Assembly: GCA_028275705.1 (NCBI GenBank)
Contig: JAPWUD010000009.1
Span: 1 to 51,144 of the forward strand
DNA: 51,144 nt
From: Desulfurococcaceae archaeon
Lineage (GTDB): Archaea > Thermoproteota > Thermoprotei_A > Sulfolobales > Desulfurococcaceae
Direction: 5' to 3'
In this document: in pieces, positions 7,889-16,390 of the stretch
How the letters are laid out: the number at the start of each line of letters is the position of its first letter
Position numbering within the stretch: the first letter of the stretch is position 1
Translations under genes and position numbers: made by a program
Notes under the pieces: model-generated
What the model was told of the DNA's origin: nothing
Seen by the model: the letters and a program-made list of their open reading frames with translations, nothing else
Database searches by the model: none

Positions 7889-8104
7889 ACCCCTGTGTGG
7901 GGTTGTCTTATGTGTGATTACTGGTTGTATTGGTTGGCTGGTTTGTGGGATGCTGATAGAGGATCTAGTGCCAAGGGAGTTGTCAGTCTGAAGAATAGGT
8001 GTTACGAGTTGCTGGCTGGTTTCATAATTTTCTCTCGGGAGCGTCTCGGCATCGATAGCGGGAGATTTAAGGTTAGATTGACATGACCCCACCAGGGGGC
8101 TGAG
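7889..8104 (+). other. 16S rRNA intron 5, 216 nt, with LAGLIDADG relic (E. coli 1102)
   Basis: The universal AAGTCCAGCAACGAGCGAGACC is split after GCAA. Exon CAGC pairs with intron GCTG as the 4-bp helix with bulges AA^A and AG^C, and the intron ends pair CCCC/GGGG and TGGGGT/ACCCCA. The inside is AT-richer than the exons and holds a short relic of a homing endonuclease gene. Confidence 0.95.
7895..8086 (+). pseudogene. Relic of a LAGLIDADG homing endonuclease gene in intron 5
   Basis: The 63-codon frame starts at GTG 7895 (or ATG 7910) and contains WLAGLWDADRGSS, a clear variant of the LAGLIDADG motif. The motif is followed by a short basic stretch and a second LLAGF-containing segment. Functional rRNA-intron endonucleases need two such motifs in about 160-240 residues, or one in a homodimer of about 100 or more. 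At 63 residues this is too short to fold as either. The first acidic residue of the motif is kept (D of WDAD) but the final glycine is replaced by arginine. I infer an internally deleted endonuclease gene left in an intron that still splices. Confidence 0.75.
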
Positions 8105-8215
8105 CGAGCGAGACCCCTGCCCCCAGTTGCTACCCTGGCCTCTGGGCTAGGGGCACACTGGGGGGACTGCCGCCGTTTAAGGCGGAGGAAGGAGGGGGCC
8201 ACGGCAGGTCAGCAT

Positions 8216-8245
8216 AGGGGCTTCTCCCATGAGGGCCCCGCTGAG
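8216..8245 (+). other. 16S rRNA intron 6, 30 nt (E. coli 1204/1205)
   Basis: The conserved GGTCAGCATGCCCCGAA is interrupted after GCAT. Exon CAGC pairs with intron GCTG with bulges AT^A and AG^G, and the intron folds GGGGC/GCCCC plus CTC/GAG around a CCAT loop. It is the smallest intron of the operon and sits eight bases upstream of intron 7. Confidence 0.93.
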
Positions 8246-8253
8246 GCCCCGAA
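8246..8253 (+). other. 8-nt 16S rRNA micro-exon
   Basis: GCCCCGAA is the only mature 16S sequence between introns 6 and 7. It contains the BHB bases for intron 7 (CCCG and bulge AA) and the first bulge base after intron 6. Confidence 0.9.
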
Positions 8254-8939
8254 AGCCGTGGTTCCTGGGCGAGTTGTTTGAGACTTGATGGTTCTATCTT
8301 GGACTCTTGGTCTTATTTGTGTGGCCTAATTGCCGCAGATGGGCATCTTGAGAGTAGTGGATGTATAGTACTGGCTCAAAAAGACAGGAGATTTATTGAT
8401 TGGCTAGTAGAGTTTATTAGGAATAGCAATATCAAGATATCGTCAGTATTTTTCGATAGAAGTGCGTATGTATGGAAAATAAAGATGAGAGATAAGGTCT
8501 TCTACAGCTATCTGCTCAGTAATGGTATAAGAACTGGTAAAAAATCATATTTACTAAAACCTCCCATCAGATGCGATCCCTTATGGTATATTGTTGGATT
8601 CATAGACGGAGATGGCTGGATAGAGCAAGTCAAGAAGAAAGCCAATGGAAAAACATACTACTACCTACGTATAGGAATAAAGACAAAGAGTAGAGAGCTC
8701 AGAGATTGGATGCGGCAGGTACTGCATAGCCTCGGTGTAATTACCAGTAAAGCCGATAAAAAAGATGGATACGAAATACACATAGATAGAAATCCGTGGA
8801 TTGTAGCTCTCTACCTACAAAACCCTGCTCATAAAGAAAGATTATCCAGGATAAAAGATGATAGAATAAAAGTTAGCTCCTATTCAATGAATCCATTTTT
8901 ACTTACGCTTCCTTACCAACCCGGGACCACGGCCGGGAA
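8254..8939 (+). other. 16S rRNA intron 7, 686 nt, endonuclease-encoding (E. coli 1212/1213)
   Basis: The conserved GCCCCGAATCCCCCGGGCTACACG is split between GAA and TCC. Exon CCCG pairs with intron CGGG, with bulges AA^A and AA^T. Intron ends pair GCCGTGGT/ACCACGGC and then TCCTGGG-type bases with CCCGGGA. The GAA at both ends makes the junction ambiguous by three bases on sequence alone, and the BHB settles it. The interior is AT-rich and codes for a LAGLIDADG protein. Confidence 0.96.
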
Positions 8940-9006
8940 TCCCCCGGGCTACACGCGGGCTACAATGGCGGGGACAGCGGGTTCCGACCCCGAAAGGGGG
9001 AGGTAA
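8278..9006 (+). CDS. LAGLIDADG homing endonuclease of 16S intron 7
   Basis: Two LAGLIDADG motifs are visible, YLCGLIAADGHLE near residue 13 and YIVGFIDGDGWIE near residue 104, in the spacing of a monomeric two-domain endonuclease that cuts the intronless 16S gene to spread the intron. The catalytic acidic residue of the first motif is alanine-flanked (IAADG) but D is kept. In the linear DNA the frame has no stop inside the intron and runs on into exon 8 to 9006, so the last ~22 residues would be rRNA-encoded. In a circularised intron the frame instead continues from 8939 to 8254 and stops at TGA 8279-8281, giving about 229 residues. The TTG start at 8278 is tentative. Confidence 0.9.
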   Translation: MRLDGSILDSWSYLCGLIAADGHLESSGCIVLAQKDRRFIDWLVEFIRNSNIKISSVFFDRSAYVWKIKMRDKVFYSYLLSNGIRTGKKSYLLKPPIRCDPLWYIVGFIDGDGWIEQVKKKANGKTYYYLRIGIKTKSRELRDWMRQVLHSLGVITSKADKKDGYEIHIDRNPWIVALYLQNPAHKERLSRIKDDRIKVSSYSMNPFLLTLPYQPGTTAGNPPGYTRATMAGTAGSDPERGR

Positions 9007-9043
9007 TCCCTCAAACCCCGCCGCAGTTGGGATCGAGGGCTGC

Positions 9044-9080
<37 letters not shown>

Positions 9081-9088
9081 GCGTCAAC

Positions 9089-9142
<54 letters not shown>

Positions 9143-9197
9143 AAGGGAAGGGGGAGTGAGGCCTGGCCTTGTTGGTCAGGTCGAACTCCCCCTTCCT

Positions 9198-9256
<59 letters not shown>

Positions 9257-9266
9257 GCCTCTAAGT

Positions 9267-9310
9267 AGGGTGCCCGGGGACGGTGTGGCTGGGTTTCTGC
9301 GGGCCCACCT
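9267..9310 (+). other. Pre-16S processing stem, 3' arm
   Basis: This arm pairs with 6633-6676 (13 bp and 24 bp helices separated by the BHB). It lies 11 bases after the 16S 3' end. Confidence 0.88.
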
Positions 9311-9384
9311 CTATTCTCTATGTTGATGCAACACGGGGATTGCTAATGCCCCGTGTGAAGGCGTGAGCCAATGTGTGGTGATGA

Positions 9385-9411
9385 GCGCTACAGAGGGGCC
9401 CTTGAACCCAG
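9385..9411 (+). other. Pre-23S processing stem, 5' arm
   Basis: Bases 9385-9401 pair perfectly with 12944-12960 (17 bp), and 9405-9411 pair with 12933-12939 (7 bp). Unpaired TTG and TCTT lie between the helices, which resembles a relaxed BHB. The spacer between 16S and 23S (9257-9454) contains no tRNA. Confidence 0.85.
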
Positions 9412-9966
9412 GGTATTAGTCGAACCTACGGAGCGGGTATCCCCGCTACCCGGGGACTGTGGCGAGGACGCCGCCCGGTGGATGGCTCGGCTCGGGCGCC
9501 GAGGAAGGCCGTGGCAAGCTGCGATAAGCCCGGGGTAGGCGCATGCAGCCGTTGAACCCGGGATCGCCGAATGGGACTTCCCGCCACGGGGTTAACCCGT
9601 GGCGCCCGGGAAACCAGGCGACTGGGAGTACCGGGCGGGAACCCCCCGAACGGAAACATCTTAGTAGGGGGAGGAGAAGAAATCAAGCGAGATCCCCTGA
9701 GTAGGGGCGACCGAAAGGGGGATAGCCTAAACCAAACCCCTACGGGATAACTGTGGGGGGATGTGGGGTTACGGCTCCACGGCTGGGGCTAGACCCCAGC
9801 GGGCCGACCCGTGGTAGCCGAAGTGGGCTGGAAAGCCCCACCGTAGAGGGTTATAGTCCCGTAGGCTAAACCACGGGGGTCCGTGCCGTGGAGCAGAGTA
9901 CCACGGCTTGGTTTTGCCGTGGGAAGTTGGGGGTCACCGACCTCCAAGGCTAAATACGTCCCGAGG

Positions 9967-10005
<39 letters not shown>

Positions 10006-10713
10006 TACCCCGAAAGGGGGGTGAAAAGAGCCTGAAACCGGGCGGCTACACACGGTGCGGCCTGGAAGGAGTGAAGCCCCTTGAAGGAAACCCGGGCGAC
10101 CGGGGAGTACGAGGGGGGTGGACCAGGGTCGCACCGTCCGTCTTGAAACACGGGCCGGGGAGTCCACGGCAGTGGCGAGCCTAAAGGGGTCAAAGCCCTG
10201 TAGGCGTAGGGAAACCGACATGCCCGCAGCCGGGTTTAAACCCGGCGAGGGGCGGGGTCCCAAAGGGCCCGGAGTCACTGCCGTGGGACCAGAAACCGAG
10301 CGATCTAGGCGGGGGCAGGGTGAAGCCGGGGGAAACCCCGGTGGAGGCCCGAAAGGGTTCTGACGTGCAACTCGTTCCCATGACCCCCGTCTAGGGGCAA
10401 AAGACCAATCAAGCTCGGTGATAGCTGGTTCCCGCCGAAGTGGGCCTCAACCCAGCCCCGCTGGAGGCTGGCCACGGGGTAGAGCTACGGATTGGGGGTG
10501 CGGAGGCCGAAAGGCCTCGGCTCCCAGTCCAACTCCGAACCCGTGGCCGCCGTAGAAGGCGGGAGTGGGGCCCTCAGGGGTAAGCTTGGGGGCCGAGACG
10601 GGAACAACCGGGACCGGGGTTAAGGCCCCTAAGTGCCGGCTAAGTGCCAATCTCAAAGGGCGTCCCGCGGCTTAGACAGCGGGGAGGTGGGCCTAACAGC
10701 AGCCATCCTCTAA

Positions 10714-10755
10714 AGGCGGCTTCCCGCAACTAAACTGTGGAGAGCCGCCGGAGAA
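10714..10755 (+). other. 23S rRNA intron 1, 42 nt (E. coli 1085)
   Basis: The GTPase-centre sequence CCTCTAAGGAGTGCGTAACA is split after CTCTAA. Exon CTCT pairs with intron GGAG (one U-G), bulges are AA^A and AA^G, and GGCGGCT/AGCCGCC forms the intron stem. Position 1085 is a site I recall for archaeal 23S introns. Confidence 0.92.
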
Positions 10756-11314
10756 GGAGTGCGTAACAGCTCACCCGCCGAGCCGCGGGGCCCCGAAGAT
10801 TGGTCGGGGCTTAAGCCGGCCGCCGAGACCCCGGGGCACGGCTCCGCTGGAGCCGTGATCTGGTAGGCGGGCGCCGGGGTGGGGTAGAAGCCGGGCCGTG
10901 AGGTCCGGTGGACCCGCTCCGGGTGCAGATCCCGGCGGCAGTAACAGCGAAGAGGGGTGGGAATCCCCTCCGCCGGAAAGGGCAAGGGTTCCTCGGCAAC
11001 GGTCGTCGGCCGAGGGTCAGCCGGTCCTAACCCGGGCCGTAACACGGACCCGGGGAAGGGGAAACGGGTTAATATTCCCGTGCCGCGGGGGTAGGTGCGG
11101 CAACGCAAGCCCCGCCTCTAACGCCTCCGGGTAGGTGGACCGGGGGCGGCTGAATAGCCGCGACCCGGCTAACCGGTGAAGGCCCCGGAGTACCGTCACG
11201 GTGAGAAGGGGCTGAAGCCGGGAATGGGGGCCGTATGGCCCTTCCACCGACCCCGGGGGCCCTTGAAAAGGAGGCGGGGAACGATCCCCCGCGACCGTAC
11301 CGAGAACCGACACA

Positions 11315-11355
<41 letters not shown>

Positions 11356-11589
11356 CCAGGCCAGGGAACTCGGCAAATTGGCCCCGTAACTTCGGGAGAA
11401 GGGGTGCCTGCGGTCTTGGGGGATAACCCTGGGACCGCAGGCCGCAGTGACTAGGGGGACCTGACTGTTTAATAAAAACATAGGTCCCCGCAAGCCCGAA
11501 AGGGTTTGAACGGGGGCCGAATCCTGGCCACTGGCGGTCCGTGAAACCGGGGTTCAACCCGGCGAAGCGCCGCTGAAGGCCGGGGGTAA

Positions 11590-11624
11590 ACCCAGCTCTC
11601 CTATCATGGGAGGCTGGGGCCCAG
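11590..11624 (+). other. 23S rRNA intron 2, 35 nt, in helix 69 (E. coli 1913)
   Basis: The helix 69 sequence GGGGGTAACTCTGACCCTC is split after GGTAA. Exon GGGT pairs with intron GCCC (one U-G), bulges are AA^A and AG^C, and CCCAGC/GCTGGG forms the intron stem. Helix 69 is nearly invariant in length across life, so an unspliced 35-nt insert is very unlikely. Confidence 0.9.
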
Positions 11625-11663
11625 CTCTGACCCTCTTAAGGTAGCCAAATGCCTTGCCGGGTA

Positions 11664-11705
11664 TGAGCCTAGTGTACGGGTTAAACCCGTACACGGCTCC
11701 TCGAG
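11664..11705 (+). other. 23S rRNA intron 3, 42 nt (E. coli 1952, I-DmoI insertion site)
   Basis: The sequence GCCTTGCCGGGTAAGTTCCGG is split after GGGTA, the same site used by the Desulfurococcus mobilis intron that encodes I-DmoI. Here the insert has no coding capacity. GAGCC/GGCTC and GTGTACGGGT/ACCCGTACAC form the intron helix, and exon CGGG pairs with intron CTCG (one G-U). Confidence 0.94.
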
Positions 11706-12178
11706 AGTTCCGGCGCGCATGAATGGATCAACGAGGTCCCCACTGTCCTGGCCTGGGGCCCCGTGAATACACGGAGCCGGTGCATAGGCCGGCGTCCCCC
11801 CGCAGGGCGATAAGTCCCCGTGGAGCTTCACCGCAGCCTGGCGCTGGCCCCTGGGTCATGGTACGTAGTGTAGGTGGGAGCCTGTGAAGCAGCGCCTCCG
11901 GGTGCTGTGGAGGCGGCAATGAAACACCACCTACCGTGACCTGGGGGCCTTACCCCGGGGATCCCCGGGGGACAACGCCAGGTGGGCGGTTCGGCTGGGG
12001 CGGCACGCCCGCGAAAAGATAACACGGGCGCCCAAAGGTCGCCTCAGGTGGGACAGAAACCCACCGTAGAGTGCAAGGGCAAAAGGCGGCCTGACCGGAC
12101 CCTTGAACACAAGGGGTCCGGCCGGGAAACCGTGGCCTAGCGAACGCTCGTGCCCCCCTCGGTGGGGGCCGGGCATGA

Positions 12179-12216
<38 letters not shown>

Positions 12217-12302
12217 TGAGAGCTCCCATCGACCCCGCGGTTTGCTACATCGATGTCGGCTCTTCCCATCCTGGGGGTGCAGCAGCCCCCAAGGGTGGGG
12301 CT

Positions 12303-12340
12303 AAGGGGGTGAGTGTGTTCACACGCTCCCCCCTCCCCAA
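12303..12340 (+). other. 23S rRNA intron 4, 38 nt (E. coli 2552, A-loop)
   Basis: The A-loop sequence GGTGGGGCTGCCCGCCCATT is split after the base equivalent to U2552. Exon GGGG pairs with intron CCCC, bulges are CT^A and AA^G, and AGGGGG/CCCCCT, GAG/CTC and GTGT/ACAC complete the hairpin. This is a canonical BHB. Confidence 0.94.
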
Positions 12341-12343
12341 GCC

Positions 12344-12551
<208 letters not shown>

Positions 12552-12932
12552 CCGTCGTGAGACAGGTCGGGCTCTACCCGCGGGGGGTGCGGGCCGCCTG
12601 AGGGGAAGCTGCCCTCAGTACGAGAGGAACGGGGCGGCGCGGCTTCTGGTGTACCGGTTGTCCTGGTGGGCAGCGCCGGGCAGCCACGCCGCAGGGGGTA
12701 ACCGCTGAAAGCATCTAAGCGGGAACCCCTCCCCGAGACGAGGCGGCCTTCCGCCGGGCTTTGCCTCGGCGGTACGGGCTCCCGTAGAAGACGGGGTTGA
12801 TGGGGCGGGGGTGTGAGCCCCGAGGGGTTTCCCCGAGGGGTTCAGCCCGCCGCTCCCAATAGCCCGAAGCCACTGCTCACCTGGGGGCGGGTTATTGCTT
12901 GTGACTGCTGCTCCGTGGGTTTGGGTATAGTC

Positions 12933-12960
12933 CTGGGTTTCTTGGGCCCCTCTGTAGCGC
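12933..12960 (+). other. Pre-23S processing stem, 3' arm
   Basis: This arm pairs with 9385-9411. It lies about 55 bases after the estimated 23S 3' end. Confidence 0.85.
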
Positions 12961-13003
12961 TCTATTATCTACTGGTTTTAACTCTCCTCTATCATTCTAC
13001 TCC

Positions 13004-13861
13004 TTGGTGGTTTATTTGAGTCTACGTGGGTTTATTGATTTAATAAGGTTGCCTAACTCCACTTTAAGCGGCTTAGGCGCCGTATTCTCAATCCTCGTCT
13101 ACACTGGTTATAGATTAGAGCCTACTTCACTAGCCATAGCGTTCACAACAGGCTTCCTCGTTACAGCTTCATCAATGATTATTAATGATGTAGTCGACTT
13201 AGAGGTTGATAGAGTGAATAAGCCGTGGAAGCCCCTGCCAAGGGGCTTGATTAAGCCAAGTATAGCCCTGAAGACAGCATACATACTCATAGCTATAGCC
13301 ATAGCACTAAACACACTACTAGGGCCATTGAGGACATTGGTGACAATAATATACTCAGCTATAGGAGTATCATACAACTACCTGAGAAAACACTGGTGGA
13401 GCCACACACTCGTAGCAGCCTCAACAACGGGCCCAATCATATATGGATACGCATCAGCAGGGGCCCCAGCGGGGGAGGCATTGTTCACAGCACTATTCAC
13501 ACTAGTAGTATTCAAAGTGACACTCGGAAGAGAGTTTCTAAAAGCAATACAAGACATTGAGGGAGACTCAAAACTAGGATACAAGACAATAGCAACCGTC
13601 TATGGAGTAGAAAAAGCATCAAGAGCAATGCTCACAGTAGGCCTAGCAGGCTCAATAATAGCCCTATCAACAATAGCACTAAATACAAGCACAGCATACA
13701 AAGCACTAATAGCAATAGCCGCCACACTATACACAGTACAAGTAGTTGAAGCACACAACCACAGGGGGAAAAGAGAGAAACTCGAAAAACCCCGAAAATA
13801 CACACTACTAGCAATGTACATTGGGACAACAGCATTCTGGCTAAGCAAAATCCCTAACTAA
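13004..13861 (+). CDS. UbiA-family prenyltransferase, probable digeranylgeranylglyceryl phosphate synthase
   Basis: The membrane protein has the two aspartate-rich motifs of the UbiA superfamily, NDVVDLEVDR at residues 61-70 and DIEGDSKLGYKT near 181-192, with about eight or nine membrane segments. In archaea the member with this pattern adds the second geranylgeranyl chain to geranylgeranylglyceryl phosphate in ether-lipid synthesis. A heme or quinone prenyltransferase is the alternative. The start is uncertain: TTG 13004, GTG 13007 and TTG 13016 are in frame. The gene ends overlapping the convergent PAP2 gene by eight bases. A geranylgeranyl reductase of the same pathway is encoded at 37875-39257. 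Confidence 0.85.
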   Translation: MVVYLSLRGFIDLIRLPNSTLSGLGAVFSILVYTGYRLEPTSLAIAFTTGFLVTASSMIINDVVDLEVDRVNKPWKPLPRGLIKPSIALKTAYILIAIAIALNTLLGPLRTLVTIIYSAIGVSYNYLRKHWWSHTLVAASTTGPIIYGYASAGAPAGEALFTALFTLVVFKVTLGREFLKAIQDIEGDSKLGYKTIATVYGVEKASRAMLTVGLAGSIIALSTIALNTSTAYKALIAIAATLYTVQVVEAHNHRGKREKLEKPRKYTLLAMYIGTTAFWLSKIPN

Positions 13862-14720
13862 ACCTCAACCTAGACAATAGAAAGGGTATTATAGAGAAGA
13901 CTGTGAAGCCAGCCAATGCATACAAAACAACCCCCACGAAAACACCAGTGGTTCTCGCAGCAAAGTAGACACACAGTAGTAGAATACTAGATAGAGTAAA
14001 TGCAAAAACCCTCCTCCAAAAACCACCAATAACTCTACAAACAGGAGCACTAGGCGTGAGAATAGATGCAAAAAGCGAAATACCAAGACCAAGGAGACCA
14101 GTAGAAGCCGCAAATTCAACCCCTCGAATAAACACATTGTAGAAACCTAGTATAATAGACGGCAGTATCAGCAAAGCCATTGGTTTAACAGGAGGCCTAG
14201 TATTACAGTGTAGTCTAGCATAGTAAGCTAAACCCCCAACTATAAATCCATATAAAACACCACCCAGTACATCCCAGTAGTAGTGAGCTCTTAAGGCAAT
14301 CCTACTAGCAGATATACTCGCAACCACGAGAGTGGAGAGTATGTACAAAAGCCTCCTCCCAGTAACAAGAGATAGTGTAGACCAGAATGAAGTAGAAACC
14401 ATAGCATGACCACTGGGAAAACCAGGGCCCGAAGCCTCTATAATAGGGTTCGGAGGCCTAGGGGTATTGAATAAGTACTTGAGAAATATACTGAGAGACC
14501 CCGATAACACCACGGATGATACCAATGCAAAACCGGAGACAGGATCACCCAGTAAGAAGTATGCAAAAACACATGCGACAAGATAGAACTCTTCATCCCC
14601 AAGCCTCGTGAGGAGAACCCAGAGATCCACACTCCAAGTAAGGATGGCAGTGAAGAGTATTGAAGCCACAGCCACAATCACTAGGCAGAGTAGTAAATCC
14701 AGTAGTTTCACAAAACTCAC
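13854..14720 (-). CDS. PAP2-family membrane phosphatase
   Basis: The 288-residue membrane protein has the three phosphatase motifs of the PAP2 superfamily: KYLFNTPRPP near residue 84, PSGHAM near 102 with the catalytic histidine, and RIALRAHYYWDVLGG near 137 with the nucleophilic histidine and aspartate. Such enzymes dephosphorylate lipid phosphates or polyprenyl diphosphates outside the cytoplasm. It converges on the prenyltransferase gene with an eight-base overlap, so a lipid or isoprenoid diphosphate substrate is plausible but not proven. It starts with GTG at 14720. Confidence 0.85.
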   Translation of the reverse strand: MSFVKLLDLLLCLVIVAVASILFTAILTWSVDLWVLLTRLGDEEFYLVACVFAYFLLGDPVSGFALVSSVVLSGSLSIFLKYLFNTPRPPNPIIEASGPGFPSGHAMVSTSFWSTLSLVTGRRLLYILSTLVVASISASRIALRAHYYWDVLGGVLYGFIVGGLAYYARLHCNTRPPVKPMALLILPSIILGFYNVFIRGVEFAASTGLLGLGISLFASILTPSAPVCRVIGGFWRRVFAFTLSSILLLCVYFAARTTGVFVGVVLYALAGFTVFSIIPFLLSRLRFS

Positions 14721-14890
14721 CTAACAAAGAATTATTAACTAGTGAAGATAATAAAGTGTAAGTGAATGATGAAACGACGGTAGGCAGATTAGTGAAGAAC
14801 GATTCCCCAATCTGATAAAACCATTCACTACACAAGATCCACTGTTAAATTTAAGAAATAAAATAATTAGTTAAAACAATTATAATAAAA

Positions 14891-14898
14891 CATATAAA
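14891..14898 (+). promoter_or_regulatory. Promoter of the rubredoxin-encapsulin locus
   Basis: CATATAAA at about 26 bases before a predicted start near 14922 serves the rubredoxin-like gene. A Shine-Dalgarno GAGGTGG (14924-14930), complementary to the 16S tail CACCTC, precedes the ATG at 14936 and fixes that start. Confidence 0.55.
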
Positions 14899-14935
14899 CC
14901 CATACCCATAAATTTAGTAGATCGAGGTGGTGTAA

Positions 14936-15271
14936 ATGACTCTCTGGAAGTGCCAAGTGTGTGGCCTAGTGTATGAAGGCCCCGAACCACCAGATAAATG
15001 CCCTAAATGCGGTGCACCAAGAGATAAATTCAAGCAGTTGACTCAACAGGAGGAGGAATTAGTAAAGAGGTCTAGGTATACCAACTACCTCCACATGAAG
15101 GCGTACACTCTATTAAAGGAACTACTAGGAGTAGCCGAGGAGGGTATAAAAGACAATCTAGACCCTGGGTGCCTGAAGATATTCAGTGAGGAGAAGGAAT
15201 TCGCACTAGTAACAATGCAGAAGATCATGGCTGAACTAGAGGCACACGTGAAGAAGGGGAAGTGGAATTAG
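14936..15271 (+). CDS. Rubredoxin-like domain fused to a helical domain
   Basis: The first ~30 residues are a rubredoxin-type iron site (CQVCGLVYEG at 6-15 and CPKCGAP at 22-28: Cys 6, 9, 22 and 25). The remaining ~80 residues are predicted to be helical and charged. They have no second iron motif, although the order rubredoxin-then-helices recalls a reversed, truncated rubrerythrin. It precedes the encapsulin fusion gene by 60 bases in the same direction, so it may supply electrons to the iron-oxidising or peroxide-reducing proteins of the locus. Electron transfer is known for rubredoxins. The partner is inferred. Confidence 0.82.
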   Translation: MTLWKCQVCGLVYEGPEPPDKCPKCGAPRDKFKQLTQQEEELVKRSRYTNYLHMKAYTLLKELLGVAEEGIKDNLDPGCLKIFSEEKEFALVTMQKIMAELEAHVKKGKWN

Positions 15272-15331
15272 CGATACTCAAGTACATTTATTAATTCTTA
15301 ATGCACACATCCATAAACCGGGTGCATAGCT

Positions 15332-16384
15332 TTGTTTGGCAAAAACCCAATAGACCTTCCTCAGGGAAGAAAACTAGCTAGAGATGAAGTTGCAGACGCA
15401 CTACGCCAAGCAATAATCGCGGAATTAGATGCAATAACATTCTACCTACAATTAGCGAGAGCAATAGAAGATGAGAGGATAAGAAGGGTTTTCGAGGACA
15501 TTGCTAGAGAGGAAAAAACACACGTTGGAGAATTCCTAGCAGTCTTGAAAACCATAGACAAAGAGCAAGTCGAGGAGTTGGAGAAAGGAGCTAGAGAAGT
15601 AGAGGAATTAACAGGTTTGAAGACAAATGCACTTCAAACGGAGAGAAGGGACGTAGGGGGTGCTGGATCAGTAGAGGAGGTAGTAAAAAACACAGTTAAG
15701 AAAATAGTGTTGGAGAATAGGAGAGTAATTGACAAACTACCAGTCACTAGCCTTGGAAGAGGAGTAGACGCTGTACCAGTAGAGATCATTAAGGAGGGTA
15801 AATTAGAGAGAGCCGTACTACCCCTATTAGAGTTCTCCGAGAAGTTTAGTATAAGCCAGAGGGCAATAGACACTTACACATCTAGCCGTGGAGTCTTAGA
15901 AATACCCGAAGCCCATAGAGCAGGTTATTCACTAGCTGTGAGAGAAGAGGAATACGTCATTGAAGTCATTAAAAACAATAGTTTAAAAATGAAGAGAACC
16001 GATTGGAGTCAACCTGGTCAATCGGTTGAAGACGTTGCAAAAGCAGTTGTAGAGATAACTAGGAGGGGTGGTGTAAAGCCAATAGTCCTCGTAGTTAACC
16101 CAGTTGACTATGCAAAGCTCCTCGTGGTTGATGGAAGAACAGGGGTGATGGATCTAGAGAGGCTAAAGCAACTAGTAGATGCCATAGTGTATACACACTC
16201 ACTGAGAGAGGGCGAGTCAATAGTGTTGAGCTCAACGAGCAATACACTAGACATTGTGTACGGAGCAAACGCAGAAGTAGACTACATAGGCCCGGAAAAC
16301 GGATACCACGTCTACAGAGTTTGGAGTACACTAGCAGTGAGGATTAGAACACCGGATAGAGTAGTGGTGTTAAGTAAAGAGTGA
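15332..16384 (+). CDS. Encapsulin nanocompartment shell protein with N-terminal ferritin-like domain
   Basis: Residues 1-100 form a ferritin-like domain with the diiron ligands ELDAITFY (E31) and REEKTHVGEF (E61, H64, E67). Residues ~105-350 are an HK97-fold encapsulin shell (EEVVKNTVKKIVLENRRVID; later RAGYSLAVREEEYV and ENGYHVYRVWSTLAVRI). The same fusion is known in Pyrococcus furiosus, where the virus-like particle of this 39-kDa protein holds the ferritin domains inside and stores iron; 350 residues fits that family. A TTG at 15332 follows GGGTGC. The gene lies between a rubredoxin-like and a ferritin-like gene, with only six bases to the latter. Confidence 0.9.
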   Translation: MFGKNPIDLPQGRKLARDEVADALRQAIIAELDAITFYLQLARAIEDERIRRVFEDIAREEKTHVGEFLAVLKTIDKEQVEELEKGAREVEELTGLKTNALQTERRDVGGAGSVEEVVKNTVKKIVLENRRVIDKLPVTSLGRGVDAVPVEIIKEGKLERAVLPLLEFSEKFSISQRAIDTYTSSRGVLEIPEAHRAGYSLAVREEEYVIEVIKNNSLKMKRTDWSQPGQSVEDVAKAVVEITRRGGVKPIVLVVNPVDYAKLLVVDGRTGVMDLERLKQLVDAIVYTHSLREGESIVLSSTSNTLDIVYGANAEVDYIGPENGYHVYRVWSTLAVRIRTPDRVVVLSKE

Positions 16385-16390
16385 TGAACT

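Noticed and set aside
9376-9386. GTGATGA in the 16S-23S spacer as a C/D-box RNA
   Set aside because: No matching D box or guide segment follows, and the bases run into the pre-23S stem.
9596-9655. Possible extra 15-nt insertion in 23S domain I (GGGAAACC...CCGGGCGGG)
   Set aside because: The region varies in length among archaea, the segment gives no BHB, and it is too short for the intron hairpins seen elsewhere.
10225-10260. Hairpin CCGGGTTTAAACCCGG in 23S as a possible sixth intron
   Set aside because: A hairpin of similar size occupies this variable stem in other crenarchaeal 23S, so it is read as native structure.
12813-13019. 68-codon frame at the 3' end of 23S
   Set aside because: It begins inside the conserved 23S 3' end and crosses the pre-23S processing stem. 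Its translation has no recognisable domain.
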